This document shows, in pieces, positions 27,163 through 35,515 of a DNA stretch of 64,000 nucleotides (positions within the stretch are counted from its first letter, which is position 1; the number at the start of each line of letters is the position of its first letter). A program made the position numbers and the translations under genes. This DNA is from an uncultured Bacteroidales bacterium. GTDB lineage: Bacteria; Bacteroidota; Bacteroidia; Bacteroidales; F082. The notes beneath the pieces were generated by a model. That model did no database searches and was not told the DNA's origin. It was given only the letters and a program-made list of their open reading frames with translations. The stretch is taken from the NCBI GenBank assembly GCA_900318085.1, contig ONJF01000001.1:62001-126000 (forward strand), given 5' to 3'.

Positions 27163-28599
27163 TTATCTCAGTTCCAACAAACAGACGTTCTCCACATGCT
27201 GGGTGTGCGGGAACATGTCGACGGGCTGCACCGCCATCACCTTGTAGGCCGTGTCCATCAACTGCAGGTCGCGGGCCTGTGTGGCGGGGTTGCAGCTGAC
27301 GTAGACGATCTTCTTGGCGCGGATCTTCAGCAACTGTTCCACTACCTTCTCGGCCATGCCCGCACGGGGCGGGTCGGTGACGATGAAGTCGGGACGGCCG
27401 TTGCTGGCGATGAAGTCGTCGGTGAACACCTTGGCCATGTCACCGGCATAGAAGGTGCAGTTCTTGATGCCGTTGATGTCGGCGTTGACCTTGGCATCGT
27501 CGATGGCGGCCTGCACGTATTCGATGCCGACCACTTTGTTCACAAACCTTGAGAAATACTGGGCGATGGTGCCCGTTCCCGTATAGAGGTCGTACATTAG
27601 CTCGTCTCCCTGCACATCGGCGAGGTCGAAGGCGGTCTTGTAGAGTCGCTCGGCTTGGTAAACATTGGTCTGGAAGAACGACACCGGTCCGATGCGGAAC
27701 TTCAGGTCGTCGTATCCCGGGCGCGGCGATTTCATGGTCTCGATGAGGTAAGGCTCGCCTTTGAGGCACTCGAACGGTAGGTCGTTGATGATGTCGTTCA
27801 GCTTCGGGTTGATGACCAGGAGCAGTGACACGATCTGTGGGAAAGCCATCTCCAAGGCGGGGATGAGCTCGTGGCGTATCACTTCGTTCTCCTCGCTGAT
27901 GACGAGGATGACCATGAACTCGCCTTTCGAGTTGCAGCGGACGACGAGGTTGCGCATCAGTCCCTCGTGGGCGCGGAAGTTATAATAGGGGAGGTGGCGT
28001 TCCATCGTGAAGCGACGGACGAATAATCGGATGTCGTTCGAAGGATCGGCCTGCAGGTGGCATTGCTCGATGTCGACGACGCGGTCGAAGAGCTGGGGCA
28101 GGTGGAAACCGAGACCCTTGCAGGCGTCTTCGTCGTGGGTGCCTGTGGGTGCGCCGTCGGTAAGCCACTTGCGGTTCGAGAAGGTGTATTCCAGCTTGTT
28201 GCGGTATTGGAACTGCTTCTCGCAGCCGAGGATGGGCCGTATCTCGGGGTATTCTATCTTGCCGATGCGGTCGAAGTTGTCCTTCACCTGCTTCTGCTTG
28301 TAGTAGGTCTGCCACTCATAGGCCATGTGCTGCCACTTGCAGCCGCCGCAGAGGCCGAAGTGCTGGCATACGGGCTCCACGCGCTTGTCCGACATCTTCT
28401 TGAAGTTCAGGATCTTGCCTTCGAAGAAGTTCTTCTTGCGCTTGTAGACTTCGATGTCGACCACGTCGCCGGGCACGCCAAAGGGGATGAAGACCACACG
28501 CCCTTCGGGCTTGGCCACCGACATGCCTTCGGCACCAGCGTCGATGATTTCAACGTCTTCGATGTATTCAGGTTCTCGTTTAACTTTATTTCTCACCAT
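27163..28599 (-). CDS. rlmD: 23S rRNA (uracil-5)-methyltransferase, RlmD/RumA family
   Basis: 478 aa using ATG 28599; the frame extends to 28758, but the extra 53 residues are encoded by word-repeat DNA and the end of aroE. N-terminal TRAM domain (about 10-65), then Fe-S ligands C78, C84, C87 (CQHFGLCGGCKWQH) with a fourth candidate in DIEQCHLQ. The SAM-dependent methyltransferase part has FFQTNVYQAERLY, YDLYTGTGTIAQYF, DPPRAGM and the catalytic Cys in YVSCNPATQARDL. It methylates uracil in 23S rRNA; the exact position (1939 or 747) cannot be told from sequence alone. A TGACCCTGAC word repeat sits directly upstream. Confidence 0.92.
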   Translation of the reverse strand: MVRNKVKREPEYIEDVEIIDAGAEGMSVAKPEGRVVFIPFGVPGDVVDIEVYKRKKNFFEGKILNFKKMSDKRVEPVCQHFGLCGGCKWQHMAYEWQTYYKQKQVKDNFDRIGKIEYPEIRPILGCEKQFQYRNKLEYTFSNRKWLTDGAPTGTHDEDACKGLGFHLPQLFDRVVDIEQCHLQADPSNDIRLFVRRFTMERHLPYYNFRAHEGLMRNLVVRCNSKGEFMVILVISEENEVIRHELIPALEMAFPQIVSLLLVINPKLNDIINDLPFECLKGEPYLIETMKSPRPGYDDLKFRIGPVSFFQTNVYQAERLYKTAFDLADVQGDELMYDLYTGTGTIAQYFSRFVNKVVGIEYVQAAIDDAKVNADINGIKNCTFYAGDMAKVFTDDFIASNGRPDFIVTDPPRAGMAEKVVEQLLKIRAKKIVYVSCNPATQARDLQLMDTAYKVMAVQPVDMFPHTQHVENVCLLELR

Positions 28600-28615
28600 A
28601 GTCTTTGTTCTTTTA

Positions 28616-28690
28616 ACCTTGACCCTGACCACTGACCCTGACCTTCCTGACAGTAAAGGCAGGTCATGGTCATGGTCAATGGTCATGGTC
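28616..28690. repeat. TGACCCTGAC/GGTCATGGTCAT word repeat
   Basis: 28620-28642 matches the 23-bp arm at 12660 except for CA in place of TG at the centre. A series of GGTCATGGTCA words follows. The aroE stop codon lies within it, so the AroE C-terminus FNDHDH is repeat-encoded. Confidence 0.85.
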
Positions 28691-29416
28691 GTTAAAAATC
28701 TCCCAGGTTTTCTTCGCCTGTTCCTCAAACATCTGCATGCCGCCGTATGTCTTGGCACCCCAGGACTTGCCCAGTTCCATGAATGATGTCTCTATTGGAT
28801 TGTAAATCAAGTCGATAAGGGTGTGCTTCTTATTTAAGCCTTGGTAGTGCAGGTCGGGGAATTCGTCGATGCGCGGGTACATGCCCAAGGGTGTTGTATT
28901 GATGATCAGTTGGTGTTGCCGCAAGACCTCATCGGTCAAAGTGTCATAGGTGTAGTCGCCACGTTCGGCATCGCGGCTGACCAGCGCAAAGGGGATGCCT
29001 TTTTGTTTCAGCACATACTGGACGGCTTTTGATGCCCCTCCAGTGCCTAAAACCAGTGCGTGCTCAATGGTCTTGCCGTTGATGGCGCGGTCGAGCAGTT
29101 GCTCGAAGCCATAGACATCGGTATTGTAGCCTTTCAGTTTGCCATCAGTGATCTTCACCACATTGACGGCACCCACCGCTTTCGCCACGTCATCGATGTC
29201 GTCCAACATCGGGATAATGGCTTCTTTATAAGGTATGGTGACATTGAACCCGCAGAGGTCGGGGTATTTCTCCATCACCTCATGGAGTTCGTCAAGTGTC
29301 TTGAGGTCGAAATGCTGGTAGAGGCAGTCGAGGCCTTCGTATTCGAATTTCTCGTTGAATAAGTGCCGCGACAGCGAATGCTTCAGCGGGTGTCCTATGA
29401 GTCCGTAGCGTTTCAT
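28676..29416 (-). CDS. aroE: Shikimate dehydrogenase
   Basis: 246 aa, slightly short for the family. Reduces 3-dehydroshikimate to shikimate with NADPH. Motifs: shikimate-binding SLSRHLFN near residue 14-21, NVTIPYKEAI with the catalytic Lys, GYNTDVYGF with the catalytic Asp, the nucleotide loop GTGGASKAV, and NTTPLGMYP. The C-terminus GGMQMFEEQAKKTWEIF ends in a repeat-encoded tail. Gene order is aroE then rlmD. It is bounded by word repeats on both sides, like aroK at 10196. Confidence 0.95.
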   Translation of the reverse strand: MKRYGLIGHPLKHSLSRHLFNEKFEYEGLDCLYQHFDLKTLDELHEVMEKYPDLCGFNVTIPYKEAIIPMLDDIDDVAKAVGAVNVVKITDGKLKGYNTDVYGFEQLLDRAINGKTIEHALVLGTGGASKAVQYVLKQKGIPFALVSRDAERGDYTYDTLTDEVLRQHQLIINTTPLGMYPRIDEFPDLHYQGLNKKHTLIDLIYNPIETSFMELGKSWGAKTYGGMQMFEEQAKKTWEIFNDHDH

Positions 29417-29430
29417 AATGTCTTCATTCT

Positions 29431-29505
29431 TGACGCGGGACGCGGGACTGCGAGACTGCGTGACGTTCCATAGTCTCGCGTCTCGTGTCTCGAAGTCTCG
29501 TGTCC
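29431..29505 (-). repeat. GCGGGAC/GTCTCG word repeat
   Basis: Words GACGCGGGA, GACTGCG, GTCTCGCGTCTCGTGTCTCG and CGAAGTCTCGTGTC fill the gap between aroE and the next minus-strand gene. The halves are partly self-complementary. Confidence 0.7.
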
Positions 29506-29530
29506 AAAGCCGATATGCATCAAATTGTTT

Positions 29531-30034
29531 TTATTGAATTCCAAACCAAGCGCCAAATCCTAAAATACACAGCACACCGATGATGACGCTGGCCAACACA
29601 ATGCCACCGATGACGGCAAGGACGCTCTTCTTGAAGTCCATGTCGAGGAAGCTGGCGGCGAGGGTGCCTGTCCAGGCGCCAGTGCCGGGAAGCGGGATGC
29701 CCACGAAGAGCATCAACGCCACATAAAGGCCACGACCGGCTTTGGCTTGCAGCTTCTGTCCGCCTTTTTCGCCTTTCTTGAGACACCAACGGCAAAAGCC
29801 TCCGATGACTTTCTTGTCCTTGCCCCACTCGAGGAAGCGGCGTGCAAAGAAAAAGATGAAAGGTACGGGCACCATGTTGCCGATGGCGATGATGAGATAA
29901 CTCCATATCACACTGGTGAAGGGGTGGGCCGCGTCATAGAAGAAACCGTAGGCCACGGGGAGGGCACCACGCAGTTCCACGATGGGGACCATGGCGATGC
30001 CGAAGATAATGAGGTATTGGACGAATTTGCTCAT
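29531..30034 (-). CDS. Small multidrug-export-like membrane protein
   Basis: 167 aa, highly hydrophobic, with about four transmembrane helices. The start MSKFVQYLIIFGIAMVPIVE and LRGALPVAYGF, and the later LPGTGAWTGTLAASFLDMD, match the Sm_multidrug_ex family (PF06695, recognised from memory). Transport activity for the family is poorly proven. It follows the TPR gene by 9 nt, so they are probably one operon. Confidence 0.82.
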   Translation of the reverse strand: MSKFVQYLIIFGIAMVPIVELRGALPVAYGFFYDAAHPFTSVIWSYLIIAIGNMVPVPFIFFFARRFLEWGKDKKVIGGFCRWCLKKGEKGGQKLQAKAGRGLYVALMLFVGIPLPGTGAWTGTLAASFLDMDFKKSVLAVIGGIVLASVIIGVLCILGFGAWFGIQ

Positions 30035-30043
30035 GTCGGGTGC

Positions 30044-31489
30044 TTATTCGGTTGGGTTGGCGTCTTGGCTTTTCTTGTGCTGCTCGATGAGTTCGAGGAT
30101 CGCAGTGTCGTTGGCCAAGAGGTCGCGGTCGTATTCGATGAAGTCGGGCCACATCTCGAAGTCGGCAGTCAGGGCCTGGTCTAGGGCTTCGATGCCTTCC
30201 GGGTGTTGTCCTTTGACGAAGTAGGCATAGGCGAGGAGATAGAGCAGCGACGGGTCGTTGTCGGTCTGCAGCAGCCCGAACTTGATGGTGTTGATGGCCT
30301 CGTCGATCTTGTCCTGCTGGCCGTAGAGGTCGGCGATGTAATAGTAGGCGTCGGCGTCGCCGGGGGTCATCTTTTGTATCTGTTGCAGGTATTCCATCGC
30401 CTTGTCGTAGTCTTTGAGCTTCATGTAGTCGGTGGCGATGGAGAAGAGGTGGTCGGTCTCCCAAGGCTCGTATTCCAAGGCTTTCTCGAAGCACTTGATG
30501 GCCTTGAGGCTTTGGCCGCGGTCGCTATAGACATAGCCGAGACCTGCATGGCCAGAACCTATCATCGGGTTGATTTCCAGAGCCTTCAGGAAATGCTCTT
30601 CGGCGGCCTGTAAGTCGTTGAGGCGGTAGTAGCAGTCGCCGATGGTGGTGTGTATCATCGAGGTCTCCACCTCGTTGCGCAAGGCTTCCTCGAGGGTGTC
30701 GATGGCTTCCTTGTAGCGCCCGAGGTCATAATAGATGTCGGCCAGGTGCATATTGGTCCAGAGGTCCTCCGGGTCAATGCTGAGGGCGTATTCGTAAGGG
30801 TCGATGCTCTCTTCGTATTGGCCCATCATGCGGTAGATGTCGCCGATGTTGGTCCAAGCCTTGCTGTTATAAGGGTCTTTGTCGATCATGTCTTGGAAGA
30901 AGGCAAGGGCGTCTTCCTTGCGGCCAGCGCTGAGGAAGCAGCAGCGAATCTCGTGGTAGATGGTATCTTTGTCGTCGGCGAGGGCCAAGGCCTTCTTGTA
31001 GAAGTCGAGGGCCTGGTCGTATTTGCGCATGTGCTGGTATTCGTAGGCGATGGCGTTGTAGAGCTCAAATTTCTCGTCTTCGTCGAAGTACGGTAGGGCG
31101 TTGAAATAGTTCTCCAAGGCCTCTTCCGACTTGCCCAGGGCTGCCAGACACGAACCTAGGGTGAGGAAATAGTCGGGGTCTTCGTCGTCGTCGACACGTT
31201 CCACTTGCTGCATGATGTCGAAAGCGCGTTGGGCGTCGTTTTCCAGAAGGTATTGACGCGCATACTTGATCTTCAGCATATTGCTCTCCGGGTGCTGCTC
31301 CATGGCCAGCTCCACGGCCTGTCGCGACCGCTTCAGCTGGTTGTTTTTCGTGTAGTGGTCGATGATGTATTCGAACTCTTCGCTGTCGAAGTAAACCGAA
31401 TTGTGGTCCTTCAGCATCGCCTCATACCTCTCGATGGATTTCTCCATCTCCGCTTCGTGTTCCAAATAGTTGTCTTCGTCGTCAAACAT
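30044..31489 (-). CDS. Tetratricopeptide-repeat protein
   Basis: 481 aa with about ten TPR units along its whole length (for example AWTNIGDIYRMMGQYEESID; AHAGLGYVYSDRGQSL-like units; YYYIADLYGQQDKIDEA). No signal peptide, so probably cytoplasmic. Very acidic N-terminus (MFDDEDNYLEHEAEMEKS). TPR arrays mediate protein-protein contacts; no partner is evident. Confidence 0.88.
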   Translation of the reverse strand: MFDDEDNYLEHEAEMEKSIERYEAMLKDHNSVYFDSEEFEYIIDHYTKNNQLKRSRQAVELAMEQHPESNMLKIKYARQYLLENDAQRAFDIMQQVERVDDDEDPDYFLTLGSCLAALGKSEEALENYFNALPYFDEDEKFELYNAIAYEYQHMRKYDQALDFYKKALALADDKDTIYHEIRCCFLSAGRKEDALAFFQDMIDKDPYNSKAWTNIGDIYRMMGQYEESIDPYEYALSIDPEDLWTNMHLADIYYDLGRYKEAIDTLEEALRNEVETSMIHTTIGDCYYRLNDLQAAEEHFLKALEINPMIGSGHAGLGYVYSDRGQSLKAIKCFEKALEYEPWETDHLFSIATDYMKLKDYDKAMEYLQQIQKMTPGDADAYYYIADLYGQQDKIDEAINTIKFGLLQTDNDPSLLYLLAYAYFVKGQHPEGIEALDQALTADFEMWPDFIEYDRDLLANDTAILELIEQHKKSQDANPTE

Positions 31490-31514
31490 GATAGATTTCC
31501 TCAGAAATTTGGTG

Positions 31515-31522
31515 CAAAGATA
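31515..31522 (-). promoter_or_regulatory. -7 box for the TPR operon
   Basis: Plus-strand CAAAGATA is TATCTTTG on the minus strand, 26 nt upstream of the start at 31489. Confidence 0.6.
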
Positions 31523-31552
31523 ATAAAAACTCGGTAATTTGGAGGTCTTTTG

Positions 31553-31560
31553 TATCTTTG
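31553..31560 (+). promoter_or_regulatory. -7 box for the TPM gene
   Basis: TATCTTTG, 22 nt before the ATG at 31583. It forms a divergent pair with the box at 31515. Confidence 0.6.
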
Positions 31561-31582
31561 TGCTTTCTAAAGCCTAACCACA

Positions 31583-33136
31583 ATGCGAAAAATCTGCCTA
31601 CTCTTGTTTTGGATGTGCCTGACAGTCACGATGATGGGACAAAAGGCATGGACGGTACGCACCGTGCCCAACACACGCCTGGAGAGCAATGACATCCATG
31701 TGAGCGACCCTGACGGCTTCCTGTCGGACAGTGCCGAGATGAACATCAACACGGCCTTGTGTGCCATCCGCGACAAGGCGGATGTCTTCGTGGTGACGTT
31801 AGCCAGCATCGGCGATGCGGAACCTAGGCCTTTTGCCACGGAGCTCTTCAACTACTGGGGCATTGGCGATGCCGAAACCAACAACGGCGTGCTGCTGCTC
31901 TTCGTTGAGGACCAGCATGCTTTGGAGACGGAGACGGGTTACGGCGCCGAGGAGACGCTCACCGATGCCAAATGTGAGCGCATCTTCACCAATACCATCG
32001 TACCTTTTTTCAAGGCAGGCGATTATGAAGGCGGCTTATGTGCAGGCGTGGGTGAGATTGTAGGTGTGTTTGGAGGCGAGATCCCAGCTGGGTTGAAAAC
32101 GACGCTACCTGACCCGGATAATGGTGAAGGCGACCTCACCCTTGGCGATGGCCTTTTGGGTTTGGGAGGACTGACCGTCATTGTGCTGCTTCCTTTGTTC
32201 GGCCTCATCTTTTGGGCGGTCAAGAGCAAGACGAAATCGCCACTCAAAGACAAAGAGACCGTGGAGTCTGTCGAAGAGGACGGCGTCCATTATGTGAGTG
32301 AAATGAAGACCTCTTGGACAGGATCGCCTTGGGACGGCAAGGGTTGTGCTGGAGCCTTGATGATTGGTTTCTCGTTCTTTATCTTCATGCTCATCGCTCT
32401 AATGGTTGTGGTGGCTGTCTATCCTAATATGGAGTGGGGACGCCAGAGCCTTTGGTCGTTCCTTATTGCTACAGTCTTGTATCTCACGTGGGTGTGTTTC
32501 CGCCACAACCGTCGTTTGCTGAAGACGGCCAAGAAGTTGGCCCAGACCTCTGTCAACCCGAAGTCGGTCTACCAGGCGGCCTATAACCATAGCGCGAATA
32601 AGGTGGCGATGTGGATGGCGCCATGGCTGGGCTGGATCTTTTATCTCATTCTGAAACGTAAACTAAAGAATACCGAGGAGGGATGTGTTTGCCCGACCTG
32701 TGGGAATCCGCTCAACCAGACCAAGATCTTCATGCTGACTGACAAGCATGCCGTCGAGGAGCGTCTTGGCGCATTGAAGTTCACGCCATACCGCTGCGTC
32801 AACGGACACACCTATGTGGTGAAGGAGCATGGCCAGGCGTTCAATCGCTATGTGACCTGCGAGAAATGCGGCGCCATGGCTGCCAAGTTGACCCAGTCGA
32901 AGGTGTTGCGTCCAACCAGCTATTCGCATAGCGGTGAGGAAGAGAAGACCTACGAGTGCCAATGTTGCGACTCCATCTACACCTCGATCATCACGATACC
33001 CATGTTGGTGCATGCAAGTAGCAGTTCGTCGAGCTCTTCGAGTGGGCGCCGGTATTCCAGTGGTTCTTCACACCGTTCCGGAGGCTCGTTCGGCGGTGGC
33101 CGTAGTGGCGGTGGTGGACATTCGGGGCGTTGGTGA
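31583..33136 (+). CDS. TPM-domain membrane protein with Gly/Ser tail
   Basis: 517 aa. Signal peptide, then a TPM (TLP18.3/Psb32/MOLO-1) domain at about 30-170 (DPDGFLSDSAEMNINTAL; ELFNYWGIGDAETNNGVLLL; TGYGAEETLTDAKCERI). Three hydrophobic segments follow (about 190-212, 255-280, 290-305). The C-terminal half has paired Cys resembling zinc ribbons (CVCPTCGNPL, CEKCGAMA, YECQCCDSIY) and a tail of Ser runs and GGGRSGGGGHSGRW, common at the end of TPM proteins. Probably an inner-membrane protein with a periplasmic domain; TPM domains have reported phosphatase or repair roles, not assigned here. Confidence 0.85.
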   Translation: MRKICLLLFWMCLTVTMMGQKAWTVRTVPNTRLESNDIHVSDPDGFLSDSAEMNINTALCAIRDKADVFVVTLASIGDAEPRPFATELFNYWGIGDAETNNGVLLLFVEDQHALETETGYGAEETLTDAKCERIFTNTIVPFFKAGDYEGGLCAGVGEIVGVFGGEIPAGLKTTLPDPDNGEGDLTLGDGLLGLGGLTVIVLLPLFGLIFWAVKSKTKSPLKDKETVESVEEDGVHYVSEMKTSWTGSPWDGKGCAGALMIGFSFFIFMLIALMVVVAVYPNMEWGRQSLWSFLIATVLYLTWVCFRHNRRLLKTAKKLAQTSVNPKSVYQAAYNHSANKVAMWMAPWLGWIFYLILKRKLKNTEEGCVCPTCGNPLNQTKIFMLTDKHAVEERLGALKFTPYRCVNGHTYVVKEHGQAFNRYVTCEKCGAMAAKLTQSKVLRPTSYSHSGEEEKTYECQCCDSIYTSIITIPMLVHASSSSSSSSSGRRYSSGSSHRSGGSFGGGRSGGGGHSGRW

Positions 33137-33290
33137 TTTTAGTTTAGAGTTTAGAGTTTAGAGTTGAGAGTCAGTAAAAAGTTTAGAGTTTAGAGTTGAG
33201 AGTCGGTAAAAAAGTTTAGAGTTTAGAGTTTCAAGTTTAAAGTTTAGAGTTAAGAGTCAGTGGAAAGTTGAGGGTTTAAAGTTGGAAATT
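33135..33290 (+). repeat. GTTTAGAGTTGAGAGTC word repeat, about 150 nt
   Basis: Three blocks, each a run of GTTTAGA words closing with GTTGAGAGTC(A/G)GT or GTTAAGAGTCAGT. The largest word-repeat tract in the window. The reverse-complement words occur at 40255-40300. Confidence 0.85.
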
Positions 33291-33296
33291 GAATTC

Positions 33297-33479
33297 ATGA
33301 AAAAGAAAAAAACCAAGAAGCAACAGTTCAGCAACGTGAAGGCGCTGCTCAAGGCCGACCGAGAGCGAGAGATCGAGACATACGGCAAGCAGGTCAGTCT
33401 GAGGCCGTCGCGCGTGCACAAGTCGAAGAAGGACTATGACCGGAAGAAAAACAAAGTGCAGGAGCGTGATTTGGAATAG
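33297..33479 (+). CDS. Small Lys/Arg-rich conserved-looking protein
   Basis: 60 aa from ATG 33297; the frame extends to a TTG at 33282, but the ATG gives a clean MKKKKTKKQQFSNVKALLKA start. Strongly basic, ending KSKKDYDRKKNKVQERDLE. No signal peptide or known domain. Codon use and an intact frame immediately before the transketolase operon support a real gene. It resembles small basic proteins annotated as hypothetical in Bacteroidales, possibly nucleic-acid or ribosome associated, but that is a guess. Confidence 0.65.
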   Translation: MKKKKTKKQQFSNVKALLKADREREIETYGKQVSLRPSRVHKSKKDYDRKKNKVQERDLE

Positions 33480-33487
33480 TTTTTTTG

Positions 33488-33495
33488 TAGATTTG
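33488..33495 (+). promoter_or_regulatory. -7 box for the transketolase genes
   Basis: TAGATTTG, 38 nt before the ATG at 33534. Confidence 0.5.
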
Positions 33496-33533
33496 CAGTC
33501 AGAATGAAAGAATAGTAATTAATAGCATTCACT

Positions 33534-34376
33534 ATGAATATCAACGAATTAGAAAAAGTCGCCACCCAGGTCCGCCGCGACATTATCCGTATGGTGCATG
33601 GGTGCCAGTCGGGTCACCCGGGCGGCTCGCTGGGCGCGACCGACATCGTCACCGCCCTGTTTTTTGACCAAATGAACATCGACCCCGCTAGTTTCCGCAT
33701 GGACGGCAACGGCGAGGATATGTTCTTCCTCTCCAACGGCCACATCAGCCCGATGCTCTATAGCATCATGGCTCGTCGTGGCTATTTCCCCGTGAGCGAA
33801 CTGGCCACTTTCCGTCGCCTCGGCACGCGCCTGCAAGGTCACCCCACACCAATGGAGGGTTTGCCAGGCATCCGCATCGCCTCGGGCTCGCTCGGACAAG
33901 GACTCTCCGTCGCCTGCGGCGCTGCACAAGCCAAGAAACTCAATGGTGACAAGCACCTCGTCTTCGTCCTCATGGGTGACGGTGAGCAGGAGGAAGGTCA
34001 GATCTGGGAAGCCGCCATGTATGCCCCCGCCAAAGGCGTCGACAACCTGGTGGCCATCATCGACTACAACAAGAAACAGATCGATGGCTCGACTGATGAT
34101 GTGCTCAACCTCGGCGACCTCCGTGCCAAATACGAGGCCTTCGGATGGAATGTCATCGAGGTGAGCGGCAATAACATGCAGGCCGTCGTCAACACGCTGA
34201 AGTTCGCCCGCGACAACGCCTTCCAAGGCAAGCCACAGCTTATCCTCGCGCATACCGTGATGGGCAAGGGCGTCGACTTCATGGAGAATAACCACAAGTG
34301 GCATGGCTCGGCCCCTAACGACGAGCAGGCCGCCAGCGCATTGTCACAATTACAGGAGACTTTAGGAGATTATTAA
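33534..34376 (+). CDS. Transketolase, N-terminal (TPP-binding) subunit
   Basis: 280 aa. Split-type transketolase: this half binds thiamine diphosphate, with GDGEQEEGQIWEAAMYA and the later IIDYNKKQIDGST. N-terminal motifs VHGCQSGHPGGSLGATDIVT and FLSNGHISPMLY are typical. It transfers two-carbon units between ketose and aldose phosphates in the non-oxidative pentose phosphate pathway. The partner subunit follows after 161 nt, wider than the usual near-contiguous spacing, because an inverted word repeat lies between them. Confidence 0.95.
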   Translation: MNINELEKVATQVRRDIIRMVHGCQSGHPGGSLGATDIVTALFFDQMNIDPASFRMDGNGEDMFFLSNGHISPMLYSIMARRGYFPVSELATFRRLGTRLQGHPTPMEGLPGIRIASGSLGQGLSVACGAAQAKKLNGDKHLVFVLMGDGEQEEGQIWEAAMYAPAKGVDNLVAIIDYNKKQIDGSTDDVLNLGDLRAKYEAFGWNVIEVSGNNMQAVVNTLKFARDNAFQGKPQLILAHTVMGKGVDFMENNHKWHGSAPNDEQAASALSQLQETLGDY

Positions 34377-34500
34377 GGGCTTCTGGCTATTGGCCTTTGG
34401 CTTCTGGCAGATTCCCTACAGAGCCTCATTGCGGGCGAAGACCCGCAATCTCATGAACAAAGGGGGGACTGCCAAAAGCCAGTAGCCAAAAGCCGTAGCC
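34377..34500. repeat. Inverted word repeat between transketolase halves
   Basis: Left words CTTCTGGC, TTGGCC, TTTGGCTTCTGGCAG (34379-34410); right words CTGCCAAAAGCC, AGTAGCCAAAAGCC (34469-34495), approximately reverse complements. In the centre is the hairpin ATTGCGGG-CGAAGA-CCCGCAAT (34428-34449). Confidence 0.75.
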
Positions 34501-34537
34501 GATATACAATTCAACAATCAACGATTCAACTTACACA

Positions 34538-35491
34538 ATGGACTTTACAATTCAAAATCAAAAAGATACAAGATCGGGATTCGGTGAAGGCTTGCTCGAG
34601 GCTGGCCGCCGCAACCCCAAGGTGGTGGCTTTTTGCGCCGACCTCACCCCATCGGTGAAAATGGGCGACTTCGCCAAGGAATTCCCCGAGCGTTTCTTCC
34701 AGACGGGCATCGCCGAAGCCAATATGATCGACATGGCAGCCGGCATGGCATTGAGTGGTTTCGTGCCGTTCACAGGCACTTTCGCGGCTTTCTCGACAGG
34801 CCGCGTCTACGACCAGATCCGCCAATGTGTGGCCTATTCCAACAAGAACGTCAAGATTGCCGCCTCGCACGCCGGTGTCACCCTTGGTGAAGACGGTGCT
34901 ACACACCAGATTCTCGAGGACATCGCATTGATGAAGGTGCTGCCTAACATGACCGTCATCGTGCCTTGCGATTTCAACCAGACCAAGAATGCCACCCTCG
35001 CCGCCGCCGAGTACGAAGGCCCTGTCTATCTGCGCTTCGGTCGCCCGAAAGTGCCGAACTTCACCCCTGTGGACGAGAAGTTTGTTATCGGCAAGGCACA
35101 ACTGCTGCAAGAAGGCACTGACGTGACCATCTTCGCTTGTGGCCACCTCGTGTGGAAAGCAGTGCAGGCCCTGCCTATCCTGAAGGAGATGGGCATCAAT
35201 GCGGAACTCATCAACATCCACACCATCAAGCCTCTTGACGTGGAGGCCGTGCTCAAATCGGTCAGCAAGACCCGCTGCGTGGTCACCGCCGAGGAGCATC
35301 AGCGCAATGGCGGACTGGGCGACAGCATCGCACAGGTGTTGGCCTTGCATCAGCCTTGCCCGATGGAGATGGTTGCGGTCAATGACGTGTTTGGACAAAG
35401 CGGCACGCCCGATGAGCTGCTGCAGTTCTTCCACCTCGACACGCCCGACATTGTGGAGGCCGTGAAAAAAGTAGTGGCTCGCAAACAATAA
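34538..35491 (+). CDS. Transketolase, C-terminal (pyrimidine-binding) subunit
   Basis: 317 aa. Second half of a split transketolase: the pyrimidine domain (FGEGLLEAGRRNPKVVAFCA; TGIAEANMIDMAAGMALSGF; GVTLGEDGATHQILEDIALM) followed by the transketolase C-terminal domain (LINIHTIKPLDVEAVLKS; VTAEEHQRNGGLGDSIAQVL). Glu in the IAEANM motif is the catalytic acid that activates TPP in this superfamily. Forms the active enzyme with the upstream subunit. Confidence 0.95.
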   Translation: MDFTIQNQKDTRSGFGEGLLEAGRRNPKVVAFCADLTPSVKMGDFAKEFPERFFQTGIAEANMIDMAAGMALSGFVPFTGTFAAFSTGRVYDQIRQCVAYSNKNVKIAASHAGVTLGEDGATHQILEDIALMKVLPNMTVIVPCDFNQTKNATLAAAEYEGPVYLRFGRPKVPNFTPVDEKFVIGKAQLLQEGTDVTIFACGHLVWKAVQALPILKEMGINAELINIHTIKPLDVEAVLKSVSKTRCVVTAEEHQRNGGLGDSIAQVLALHQPCPMEMVAVNDVFGQSGTPDELLQFFHLDTPDIVEAVKKVVARKQ

Positions 35492-35515
35492 AGAATAAAA
35501 ACAGACGATATTAAT

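Noticed and set aside
33135..33290. Possible CRISPR array
   Set aside because: The repeats are 7-17 nt, degenerate and almost contiguous, with no unique spacers of regular length and no cas genes.
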